Position numbers and translations under genes: made by a program
Assembly (NCBI RefSeq): GCF_018687715.1
Contig: NC_056758.1
Span: forward strand, 1,426,001-1,490,000
Reading direction: 5' to 3'
Origin: Carya illinoinensis
Lineage: Eukaryota > Streptophyta > Magnoliopsida > Fagales > Juglandaceae
DNA: 64,000 nt
Notes under the pieces: model-generated
What the model was told of the DNA's origin: nothing
What the model saw: the letters and a program-made list of their open reading frames with translations, nothing else
The model's database searches: none
In this document: one piece after another, positions 12,796-37,613 of the stretch
How the letters are laid out: each line of letters opens with the position of its first letter
How positions within the stretch are numbered: the first letter of the stretch is position 1

Positions 12796-13343
12796 GTTGT
12801 TCGGTGATGATGGGTCTCACGTTAAAAACTAAAAGAAAAAAAAGAAAAAGCTGTGTGGGGGTTTAAGGTGGGAACAGTTGGTCAAGCATAACAATTTTTT
12901 TTTTTTTTTTTCCTTTCTATCTAAGTACTTGGTGTGCTACCGCTCATAGAGTTTTTATTTTTAAATTTTTTAATAATTTGATTTGTCAAGAAAAAGTAAT
13001 CGAATCGGACAATTTTTATACAGAAAATAAGCAAGTACATAAAATAATTGATAAAATAGTTATAGATAAATTCATTACTCTTTTTATACGAAATTATTTA
13101 GTTTAAAATTAAAAAGCTAATTTGTCCGCTCGTGAATCTACTATGTAATAACCAAATCAAATAGAAATTCTAGCTTTAGCCAATCGAATTGAAATCAAAC
13201 CATCTGCCGATTCACGCTCGTATACAAAAAGGAAGAGTCAAGAATGGCAATTTAGAGGCGGGGGGAAACGTCGTGCACGAGAATCATGAATATGACAATT
13301 TCTTGGTATTTTCATTTTTCACTCTTTTCTATGGTTCTGTGTT

Positions 13344-13353
13344 CTATAAATAG
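13344..13353 (+). promoter_or_regulatory. TATA box of copine copy 2
   Basis: CTATAAATAG lies about 200 bp upstream of the copine ATG (13550) and matches the plant TATA consensus. Transcription would start near 13375-13385, giving a leader of about 170 nt that contains a purine-rich stretch (13443-13470) and a C-rich/A-rich stretch (13485-13517). Confidence 0.6.
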
Positions 13354-13549
13354 AGAGGAATGGACTGAGCAGGTTATCTCGCTTCTTCTTATGACATCTT
13401 CTGAATTTCTCAACTGGATAAAGGAAAGTTGTCGAGGGTTTTAGACACAGAGAGAGCGAGAGAAAGAGAGGAAAAAAAATACCTCCCCGCCCCTCCCCCC
13501 TCAAAAAAAAAAAAAAAGGAACTTTATTCTGGGTTTTAGATTGAAAGAG

Positions 13550-27997
<14,448 letters not shown>

Positions 27998-28020
27998 CCA
28001 CATTTACCAAAATGGTATAT

Positions 28021-31000
28021 ATATACACACTAGTAGAGCAAACGTCCTTGCTTAGTGGAGGCATAATTTATATGGTAATTATATATATACTAGGTGGGAG
28101 TAACGTGCAAAGCACGTTTGTCTAATTTTATGAAATGATTATTTGTAAAAAATAATATATATTTTATAAAAATTATTGATGTCACTTAATAATTTAAGGC
28201 ATATTGGAGAAAATAAAAAAAATTAGTTCAAAATATCATATAATCCAATACATGTTTATAACATCTATAATTTTAGCAAAGATGTATGCGTAAAATTTAA
28301 TAAAAGTCTAACACAAACGGTAGTTCAAAATATGTGTCGTTTGATGTTTGTATTATAATTCATTAATTTATGTCATCCTGTAGACAATCAATAGAGACAA
28401 TATTGAAATTCTTATTTTGTTGTTGGTTGAGTCGATCAGGGACAACACAAAGTTAAAACATAATCTTTTTATAAAATTTGTGGTATAATATTTTCTATAT
28501 ATAGCATATATATAAATCATAAAATATATTTTAAAATTGTTAGCCAAATTTACTCTTTCTTGATTAGTTCAAGGATCATGGCCTTTGTCACGTGCCTATC
28601 ATAGCAAGCCTACATATGAAATATGACTTAGCGGAAGCTACGTCCTACTACCATGGGGAAAAAAAAATACTTGATTAAACACACTTGTATTATATATTAT
28701 ATGAGATTTTTAAATTTGGAATACTCAATAATCTGAGTTAATGAAACATATAATATATATATATTATACTTAGGGATTCACGTCTTATGCACCTAATACA
28801 CGTGTATATGTTAAGGAGAAAGAGAAAAATATAATAACTAATCTTTAATTATTTATTATTATATAAACTATTAAGTATTATAATTATTAAGATTAATAAA
28901 TCATATAACAACATTGAATGCTATCTCTCTCAACATTTATGTCTTCATTTTATGTGCCAAACCGTTAAAACAAACGGTGTTAACTTTAACAGAAAAACAA
29001 GAAAAACCGTTAAAACAAGATTTTCCGTTTCATACACACTTTTTATATATAGAAGATATATATATATATATATGGTAATTAAAATGTTGTAAAATTTTAT
29101 TTGTTTTAATTTATACATTAATAATTATTGCAAATTTTGGAAGATTTCCCTGCTGAAGTTATGAAAATATGAAGATTTTATTTACTGTGATTGGGTTGTT
29201 TTTTGGTGACATGTATATCCATATGGACTTATTTGATTTTGTTGGGGTTATTTTCTATGAACTACTAATCCACTTGATCAATGCGAATATGTAAATATGG
29301 TTTTTATTTTGTTTCAGTTTTTTTTTTATTTTTTATTTTGCTGTGATGCATATGCATATGATGTGATTATAATGTAACAAATTCATTCATACAACACTTG
29401 ATTTTTTATTCAAATGAGTCGTGCTACGTATGGCCCCCTTTGGAATTTGTGTGCGCACGTCATGGATGTTTATGTCATTTCCCCTCTAATTTTAGTCAAA
29501 TGTCAAAAATATTCCTTACTTTCTCTTCTCTCCCTCAAGGGTTTCGATAGAACTATCTCCTCTTTGATTCTTATCTCTCTTCCCAAAATACAGCCCAGAC
29601 ATGTTGGCCCAAACCAAAGTGGACTTGCGTTTGAGTGCTCTGAAAACATATCTCTACCATTTAAGTTTCTTTTGTATTTCCTCCACCATTGTCAGTATGT
29701 ACAATCTTATTCAAAGCGTTTGAGTACTCTAAAAATAGATCTCATCCTCCAAAAAAAAAAAAAACAGATGCTTAAATACAATTTTTCAAAATGCTCAAAT
29801 ATTAAAGTCATTGCATACAAATTCTCAGATATTTGAAGTGGGATCATTGGCATCCAACAAGACTGCAAGCCTTGTGGATATTGGAAATGAAAACAAGGTT
29901 TTCCTTTCATAAGAGAAATGTTGTACCTCCTAGATATCAAGAATTTTGTGCTACATGAACCGAACCAGATGGTCTTCCAACTAGAGAGAGTAATTCTTGA
30001 AATGCAACCATTGGCTAAGTAAGGGGAGGTCCATCGGATTAAATAAACAAAAACTGGATACTTGTTTTTTGTAAGTAAAGTATGAAACATATATATATAT
30101 ATATATAGCTTTTACTATAGAAAGAATAGGCTAGTTTCTAGCTGTCTTTTTAGAACGAACTAGCCTCTTCTTTCTAGAAGTCTTCTTAGAGCTAGAGTAG
30201 CTCTTCCCTTCCCCTTTTATACATTCTCCTTAATTTTATGGTCAATTGAGAGAAATTAGACTTGGGAGTGAAAGAAAAAGATGAACAGAGAAAGAATATA
30301 GAAGGATAGATCCCTCTTATCGAGGGTATTATGAGATGATGATGGAATTGGTATGAGATATAGAGCAACAAATCAAGTTTTACAAAGCAGGTTAGGGCTC
30401 GAGAGTCAGGAGAAAGAACTTGAACAATTAAAACTGTAGCCAAGTGAAATGACGCGTTTTATTTCTATGCATTTTTCCCACTTAAATGAAACTATGCATT
30501 TCATTTTGTTCACAGGGGCACAAACGGGGACTACATCCAGAATTTCTCTTCATGTATTGGATTATGTATTTAGGGTGCTGCCACAAAGAGAGTCCTAAAG
30601 AGGTGTGGTGGTGTGTCCTCGAACCGTATGTATTTTTTTTTTCCAAATATTATAACGGGGTGGGACCCTAACAAAATCACAACCCTCTACAAAATCCCAA
30701 GAGGCATAGTGTCAGGTTTCTTAACATAGTCTAGTTTGAAAAGAAATAAGAAAAATACCAATCGTGCATCTCTAGGTCTAGCAGCTCTCAGATCTCTCTT
30801 CTCTTTGTTTATTCATTCTTCTCATCGTCATATTTTTTTTAGATATAAGCAAATATTACATATTTTGTTTGGTTTGATTTCATGCATTCATATTCATCCA
30901 TTTTTTCAATCAAAGATAAGTCAGAGTATTAATTAGCTTGTGAAAATGGAAAATGTTCAACTGAAAGAGGACAAACAAAGAGAAATCTACCCAATTGAAG

Positions 31001-31301
31001 TCGAGATTCATAAAGGAAGAACATAAATGCCAACGCCACCAAAAGGTTTCTTGAGAAAGTGGGGAGGGAAATTTTCCTAGAGAAGTTGCGGAATAAGTCT
31101 TGCTTTTCAACTTGGAGACAAATGCTATAGTGTTGAAAATGTTTTTCAACTTCTAGGAAAGTATAGCGGTGAAAGAAAGCTGCAGGAGATGAAACAGTAA
31201 AATGAGAAATAAAGAGGGATAAAACTGAGAAGTAAATGTTGGATGAAAAAATACTATTGCTTTTGGAATAGACTCTTTTATATATAAGAAGAAGATATAT
31301 G
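28021..31301. mobile_element. 3.28 kb insertion in the 3' flank of copine copy 2 (composite, class unclear)
   Basis: Copine copy 1 reads continuously from AATGGTATAT into AAGTAATAGGG (809-829), whereas in copy 2 those words are separated by this block. The left part (about 28085-29075) contains GTGCAAAGCACG and ends with AACGGTGTTAAC, CCGTTAAAACAA and TTTTTATATATAGAAGATAT words, which recall non-autonomous Helitrons. I recognise no coding domain in the rest. Open stretches at 29414-29836 and 29707-30090 show no family features. Confidence 0.5.
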
Positions 31302-32425
31302 TAAGTAATAGGGTGAATCAGGTCGATGTTGTCCTTTAACAGCAACCACGAGCCCGTGTTAATAGATTGACCTGCCTGAATGAGCCTTTTTTTTTTTTTT
31401 TAAAAAAAAAAATAGGATTCTTTCTATTTCATTTAAAATAGATGGTAACCTAATAAAAATAAAATAAAATAGATAGTATCCATTTAGTTCAAAACAATTT
31501 AAGTATTTCAGTCATTGCAAAAGCGTGGATCCCACTCCCGACATCCCCCTTCCCCTATGTAAACTACCTCTACCATGTGCTCCTCCATCCAAAGATGTCG
31601 ATAGAGATTTCACTTAATCGCCTCAGGCTACCCAAATCCAGTGCTACCGCCGCTACCTCAGCTTCCAAGATTCCTTTTGGCAACTTGCCCGCCTACTCAA
31701 TCAACAATCCTCCAAATAGACTGCAAAAACAAACCGGGTGGCTGTAGATTCTCCCGATTAGTACATTTTTATTTTTTCCATATAAATTTTTTAATCCCCT
31801 TTTACATTTAAAAAAAAAACACATTATTAAAAAAATACTTCCTTAATTATTAGGTAAAAAAAATTTAAAAAAGAATACAAAATTTTATTGGGAACAAACC
31901 ATCTCAAATATTTTGGGGTATTTATTCTTCTCATTTGAAGTATTTTTAGTTCACATTATTTCATTAAAACTCTCGTGAAATAACTTTAAGAATAATTTTT
32001 CTTATCATCCGTATGCACCATACTTATTTTAATTTTTTTCTTTGTTCTTATAACAAGTATGTAGTGTATGGATGATAAGTTGAACAACTCGTTTAATTTA
32101 ATAAGAATAAAATAAATTAAAAATAATAATTTTCAAATATATAAAGTGTGGTGTGAAATGATGAGTAACATCCTCTAATTTTAATGGAGTTTTTTTTTTT
32201 TTTTTTTTTTTTTGTAAGTAGGAACTATTTTTACAAGAATATTACATATTTATTCCTTAATTTTAGTTAGATTTTTCAAACTTATCAAAATTGTACATGC
32301 TCAAGGCAGTCACACAAACAAGATTGCTCCAATGGCCACGGAGAACTCGAGTCCAAACAAAAGAATTTTCTACTTTTATCGCGGGGCTGATATTTATGAA
32401 ACATAAATTTTGTAAAATAAAGGAC
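31302..32425. other. 3' flank of copine copy 2 and gene-free DNA
   Basis: 31302-31381 and 31411-31434 continue the homology with the copy 1 flank (814-893, 1111-1134). The remainder has A- and T-runs (32189-32212) and a hairpin-like inverted repeat at about 31998-32086 (CTTATCATCCGTATGCACC against GTAGTGTATGGATGATAAG), probably a small MITE. No gene seen. Confidence 0.5.
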
Positions 32426-33140
32426 TTAGGTCTCTTTGGGAGAACAAGATAAGATGAAAGAGAAAACAATTCTGCTAGGGGCAGTCGGCACTTGCAAACG
32501 TTGGGCAATCGGATGACTGCCATGTCAGCCGTTATAAAAATGAATTTAAAAAAAAAAAAACTCGGCAGAAATGCGGGAAAGATGAAATATTAGGCCATTA
32601 GCTTCTTCTTCAAGTTTCTACTTCACGAAGAAACAAAATACCATTACGAGCTGTGTGGAAAAGTGAAAAAAACTGGATTTTATTTCTTCTTACTTCACAT
32701 TGTGCTTTGATTGTTGAAACAAAGTGGAAAAAACTAGATCTTTGCATTGCAGTCTACGACGTCGTCATCTGGAAGCAAACTGGTAAGAAATCACCGTGTG
32801 TGTCTTCATATTCTTCTTCACAGTACGTTACCGTGTGGGTCTTCATCTTTATCGTGTGTCTTCTTCACCGTGTGGTAAGAAATCACCGTTTGGATTGTGT
32901 TTTGAATGTATTGGATGCTTGAAGCTATGTTTTGAAGCTCTGTTTTCAAGCTATTTTTGAAGCTCTCCACATGCCACTGAGTTCAGCCTGCACGAATGGT
33001 TAAAGAAATTCCTAAGTCTTAGCAACACAAGCAAATGCAAATTCCAACATGTCTAAAAATGGGTTTCGGTTTCTCACAATTGTTTTTTGATGAATGTTTG
33101 TGTTGTTCTCAAGTTGTGAGGTATTGTTTAAACTGGGGAA

Positions 33141-33692
33141 GGCTTGAAGCATTGTGCATGTTGAATATTAAATGCATGAATATAGATTCAATGTTTGCCC
33201 TAGAAAAACAAAAGAAAAATCTGTAAATATTATTCTTTATTCAAATGATCGTGCCCGGCCCCTTCAAACCCAGTAAAATTACAGAATATATAGAAGTATC
33301 CAATTAATTTGGTTAACCATGACAAGCTATATAGCTAGTTCATATATACTCAATAAACATGCATATATAATCTAGTGATCATCAACTCATACTTTACACA
33401 AATGACCTATATATATACATATATACATATGTAAACTGAAATCTTAAATCATGTTTTTGGCTTCAGCATGCATAAAATTTCATGCTTCATGGATGATTCT
33501 TTATTGTTGGGACTAACCATTATTTTGAACCCAAAACCGTGCTTTGCTTCTTTTGAAGCATTGTACATGTTGAATATTGAATGCATGAATATAGATTCAA
33601 TGTTTGCCCGAGAAAAACAAAAGAAAAATCTGTAGATACTATTCTTTATATATGCAAATGATCATGCCCAACCCCTTCAAACCCAGTTTGTT
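33141..33692 (+). repeat. Direct repeat of about 130 bp, two copies
   Basis: 33141-33272 and 33555-33692 share GAAGCATTGTxCATGTTG, TGCATGAATATAGATTCAAT, AAAACAAAAGAAAAATCTG and CCCCTTCAAACCCAG. The copies are about 410 bp apart and lie within the MULE-like element. They do not have TG...CA ends, so they are not LTRs. Confidence 0.7.
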
Positions 33693-34733
33693 GAATGCTT
33701 GGAAGAAGAAATCATGGCAACACCCGTTTTGGCTAATTATTTGTGGGAAGAAACCTTTAGAGTAATCATTGCTGGGTGTTCTTTCTTTCAAGAATTTAAA
33801 ATTGTCAATTTCTTGCAACTTAGCTAGGTTTTGGCCCCTAAAAATAGAGGTTTTTTCCCATTCATTTAGCACCCATTTGGATCTCAATCTGCTCGACAGC
33901 TCACTAACTTTTGGTTTCTTTATGCAGATACATACTAAATGAGTTGGAGCTTACTCTTTTAATTTCATCCATTTTAGAATTAGAGAAGGATCATATTATG
34001 TAAGCTTATCTTTGTAATCCTAGTGTGTTTATACCTGATGTGTGCTTATCTTTGTAACATTTATTAAACCATATAAAAATGGTTGTTGTACAATTTATTG
34101 GGATGTAGTTTGTTAGCATGGGAAAAGGGGAAGAAAACCCATGTACTGTTAATTAGTATATCTTATTATAGTTTGTGTCGTTTGGCACTAAGATAAAATG
34201 TTAGAGTCATGTGGTTTTGTATGATCAAAACAGATAGGTACATTTAGTTATGCTGGAGTTAGTCCCCAGGTTTTGTATCCGTTATTTTTTTCTTGAAGAA
34301 CTCTGAGTGGTACTCTTATCCTTAAGTTGGAATACAGGTCTAAGTAATGAAAATGCCATTTTTTGACTTTTGGTATTTTATCTGAATGCTTTGTGATTGC
34401 AATAGGGTGTATTGTGGACGTGCTGGAGCATGGAATAGCCACTTTGTTGAGCAATTATTTGCAAGAGACGGGTCAAAACTACCATTGCAAATAGGAGGTT
34501 TAACTTAAATTAAACAACACATGATATGCCATAATAATAATCTTACATTAACGGCTAAAGCAATTGCTTTAACCACTAGTGGCACATATGTCCGAATTTG
34601 TTCCATTAACATGCCAAAAATTCTGACCAACTTAAACTACACGTTCAGACTAAGTTGTAACATCACCAACATATATCAAACAACTTAGACACAAATAGCA
34701 ACTAACTTCTAACACTAGTCTGAAATCATTTAC

Positions 34734-34819
34734 ATTCTTGCACTTTCTTTCTTGGTTCTTCCTTCTAGAACCTGTGACAAGCTCACAATCTGCTCTTCTC
34801 TTCCACATGAATGTATCTC
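34734..34819 (-). pseudogene. Exon-like fragment resembling the C-terminal exon of a plant alpha-kleisin (RAD21/REC8/SYN)
   Basis: On the minus strand an 86 nt exon lies between a good acceptor (TTTGTCTCAG) and a GTAAAT donor. It reads EIHSCGREEQIVSLSQ followed by VLEGRTKKESAR and a split codon AT. The LEGRTKKESAR(M) words resemble the kleisin C-terminal winged-helix region that binds the SMC1 head, where plant proteins have L-x-G-x-T-R/K-K-x-x-A/S-R-M-F-F. No other kleisin exon was recognised nearby, so it is a captured or relic exon, not a gene. The match is from memory and 28 residues long. Confidence 0.4.
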
Positions 34820-35757
34820 CTGAGACAAACCAACCAACAATCAATCAGTTATCAAACGAGAATATTCAATTCCAAATATAGATACTGCCAACTTCAAGTT
34901 CAAAGTACAATGTTTTTTCACCTAAATATATTTAAGGGATAAATCACAATAATACAAAAATACAATATCAATTTAAAGATTTAATATGTATAGGCACCAC
35001 ACTATCATGCATATGTATGCAATATAAGAATTATAAATGAAAAGGTCTATCCCAAATAAAATTGGAATAAATGAACAGAAAGTTTGTGCAAAAACAAAAA
35101 GATTGTCTTTCTTGGTTTGCTTTCTCAAATAGAGGCTTCCCATACTCACTGTCCATCTTCTCTGCAGTAGTAAGATGATTGAGGTAACACTATATGATCC
35201 TACTTGGTTTCTTCAAAAAAGTAAGAAAGATCAGTGATTTGTTAGATTCAAAATAAAAAGGAAAGAAAATGTAACCTTTGCATCTTCACAAACTTTGGCA
35301 TAGCCTCTCCAAGAGGTACAAAAAATCAACACATTAAACTGAATCTAGCAAATTAAAACTAAGAATGCCAATGAGAGACTGGCTTACAATGGTTAATAAT
35401 AGCAAACACTTAAGCATGAAGAGCTCGGTGTTAGGAATATATCAGCAGTACCATTTTATGTGCAATCCAAAGTCAACCGTATAGTGTCCCTAACCATCAC
35501 AGAAATTTAAATCTGTGTAAAGTAAAATAATTGAAATTGTTTATAAACATATTTCTATGTTTACATAAACATGTTTACAGAATCTGTGTAAACATGTCCC
35601 TAACCATCGGTCCATCACAGTTCCCTTTTTGCTTTAATATGCAAATGTTAGTACCTTCAATCAATGAAGTTCCACCAAGTAACATCAATTGATAATACTT
35701 TATACAATATCTCTCTCAACAAACCTAGATAGAATGAAATTTATTTCATCTAGTTAC

Positions 35758-35869
35758 CTTGGTCTTTTGGGGGTGAAGGCTTAGAAGGAAGCCTTGCTGA
35801 ATGCAGAACCTGTATGTTCTGATTTGTTTTCTCTGTAATTGATTCTACGATCACTCCGTAGTTTTCCAT
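35758..35869 (-). CDS. Possible first coding exon of an unrecognised gene (inside the MULE-like element)
   Basis: On the minus strand an ATG at 35869 opens 37 codons (MENYGVIVESITEKTNQ, then NIQVLHSARLPSKPSPPKDQ) and ends at a consensus donor (CCAAG|GTAACT). Upstream at 36060-36140, AACCCTAACCCTAG and AATCCTAACCCTAG words look like the telobox-containing leaders of plant housekeeping genes. I do not recognise the protein and found no convincing continuation. It may be the start of a gene copied into the element. Confidence 0.35.
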
Positions 35870-36059
35870 TACAATTCAAGCAACCAAGAAACTACGTACC
35901 CAACCAAATGCTTCTAAATTAAGCATTTGAAAGAAAATAGATTCTAAATTAAGCTATTTACAATTATAAAATACCAAACAAAGAAATGCAAGATATATGA
36001 AAAATCATATTTTTTTTTTTTTTCACTTTGAAGAAATGCTTGCCTTCAATTGCCAGTCC

Positions 36060-36140
36060 TTGATCACCTTCTTCTAGGGTTAGGATTTCGGGATGAAGGA
36101 GAAGGGGAGGGCTAGGGTTAGGGTTCGAGATCTATACTTG
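36060..36140 (-). promoter_or_regulatory. Telobox-like leader sequence
   Basis: On the minus strand AACCCTAACCCTAG (about 36111-36124) and CCTAACCCTAG (about 36074-36084) occur close together. Teloboxes (AAACCCTAA) are common just upstream of plant genes for translation and the cell cycle. Here they lie upstream of the possible exon at 35869. Confidence 0.4.
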
Positions 36141-36685
36141 AGGAAAGGTTAACGGTGACCAAAAAGGGAGGCTTCGTGGGAAGAAGAAGATGAAGATGAA
36201 GGGAGGGAGGCTTCGATGGGAGACAAAACTAAGGGAAGGAAGTTTTCAAGTCGGCTCCATGTGGGCTCATCCCGACAATGAGGGAGGATGGGTGGCGGCT
36301 TCAAGGGAGGGAGGCGCTTCGAGTGGACTTGGGCTTCGAGAGAGGGAGGTATGGAAACTCGACAGAGAGGAAGATGGAAACTGAGGGAGGGAAGGATAGT
36401 TCGCATTCTTCATGTACAAAACGGTGCGTTCTAATTTTTTTGCCACATCAGCTGCGCTTACCCCAGCCGACTGAATCCAAACTTTTTCAAGAGAAAATAA
36501 GAGAAAAAGTTTAATAAAAATATTATAAAATTAAAATATTATTAGAATATAACTTTTATTTGGAAATTTTAAAAAATTGAATTATTTTTTATATTTTGTT
36601 TGAAAGTTTAAAAAAGTTAGAATAATTAAATGAAAACAAATTAAAGATTGAAAATTAAAATGTATTTGTGTTTAAGTGATATTTG

Positions 36686-37250
36686 TAGGGGTGCTACCCG
36701 CACCATATGGTGCGGGGTAGCCCCCTCCCCGCATCCTGCCCTGCATGGTGCGGGGGTGGGATTTTCCCATCCGTCCCCCGCCCCGCTAGGCGGGGTGTGG
36801 AGCGAATACCCGCCCCTCATTTTTCCTTCAAAAATTACTACTTTTTTTTTTATATTTAAAAATTATTTCTAGATCCAAAAGTGATTAAAAATATATTTTT
36901 AGATCTAAATTGTAAATTTAAATTTTATAAATATGACTATAATTTAAAAATTATGTAGTTTTTAAATTTGCTAGTGCATATTTTATGTAAGTTGTAGTGT
37001 ACTAGTTTTAAACTATATGGTTTTTAAATTTGTTAATGCATACTTTGTAAACAAGTCTAACAAATTGTAATATATATATATATATATATTTATATACACA
37101 ATTTGTAAAATATAAAAATATATTTATATTTATATATATAAACATATATTTGTACTTTTGAATATATATAAATATTTATATTTTTATATATAATATATAT
37201 ATGTGGGCGGGGCGGGGTAGCAAGATGCGGGACCTTGCTGCCCACCCCTA
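36686..37250. mobile_element. hAT-type non-autonomous element nested in the MITE
   Basis: Ends TAGGGGTG and CACCCCTA are perfect 8 bp inverted repeats, and a perfect 8 bp duplication GATATTTG flanks it (36678-36685 and 37251-37258). Both features are diagnostic of hAT. The left 125 bp are strikingly GC-rich (CCCCGC, GCGGGG palindromes) against an AT-rich core with TA repeats. No transposase. Confidence 0.9.
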
Positions 37251-37613
37251 GATATTTGAGACTGAAATGAGATGAAATGCCATGGAATGGGTTGAGATGG
37301 GTTCTCAAAAAGGAAAGGAAGAGAAAGAAAGACCTATTTCAGTAAATTATCCAAATGTAACTTTTACAGAATGAGGTGTGCCCTGTTTAATAATATTTCA
37401 CCTCATCCAGAGCAATCTATTGCCCCAGCATCATGTGCCATAGCCTCAAATTACAGCAATTATGGTAAAGGTAAAATGTTCTGATCTGATTCACACAATC
37501 CTTTCCCAAGCACCCTGGCTGGTCATCTAAGGACCAAAAATTGCAGGAACATGTTATCAAACAACAGGCTCCCTTTGATGTTATTAAAAAAAAACAGGGT
37601 TTGAATGGAAATT

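Larger units (their letters stand above)
11538..13320. other. Upstream region of copine copy 2; no gene seen
   Basis: AT-rich DNA holding one MITE (12031-12208) and, nearer the gene, purine-rich GA tracts (12640-12792). I saw no coding sequence. The minus-strand open stretches are short and show no recognisable domain. Confidence 0.6.
32467..36488 (-). mobile_element. 4.0 kb MULE-like element, candidate Pack-MULE
   Basis: Flanked by a perfect 9 bp repeat AAGAGAAAA (32458-32466 and 36489-36497), which fits a Mutator-type duplication and lies exactly where the host MITE is broken. Both ends carry CAGTCGGC at the same distance (bases 16-23 from each end), followed by related ATGTCAGCC / GATGTGGC words; the inverted repeats are otherwise weak. 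No transposase was found. The interior holds, on the minus strand, telobox-like leader sequence, an ATG exon and a kleisin-like exon, so it may carry copied host gene pieces. Low-complexity flanks weaken the 9 bp evidence slightly. Confidence 0.6.
32430..37300 (+). mobile_element. GAGATG-family MITE split by two later insertions
   Basis: The MITE body is 32430-32466, 36489-36685 and 37251-37300 in order: CTCTTTGGGAGAACAAGATAAG, then AAGTTTAATAAAAATATT, then GAGACTGAAATGAGATG and a CTCAAAAAG end. Joined, it follows the same order as the copy at 23730. Two elements with clean target duplications account for the gaps. Confidence 0.7.

Noticed and set aside
29414..30090. Open frames of 140 and 127 codons inside the 3.28 kb insertion
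   Set aside because: No conserved motif was found and the two overlap on opposite strands in AT-rich DNA.
33141..33692. A small LTR element bounded by the two 130 bp direct repeats
   Set aside because: The repeats lack TG...CA ends, a primer-binding site, a purine tract and a target duplication.
36149..36514. Frames of 64-85 codons on both strands near the right end of the MULE-like element
   Set aside because: Purine-rich GGGAGG repeats give open frames in several phases at once; no domain.
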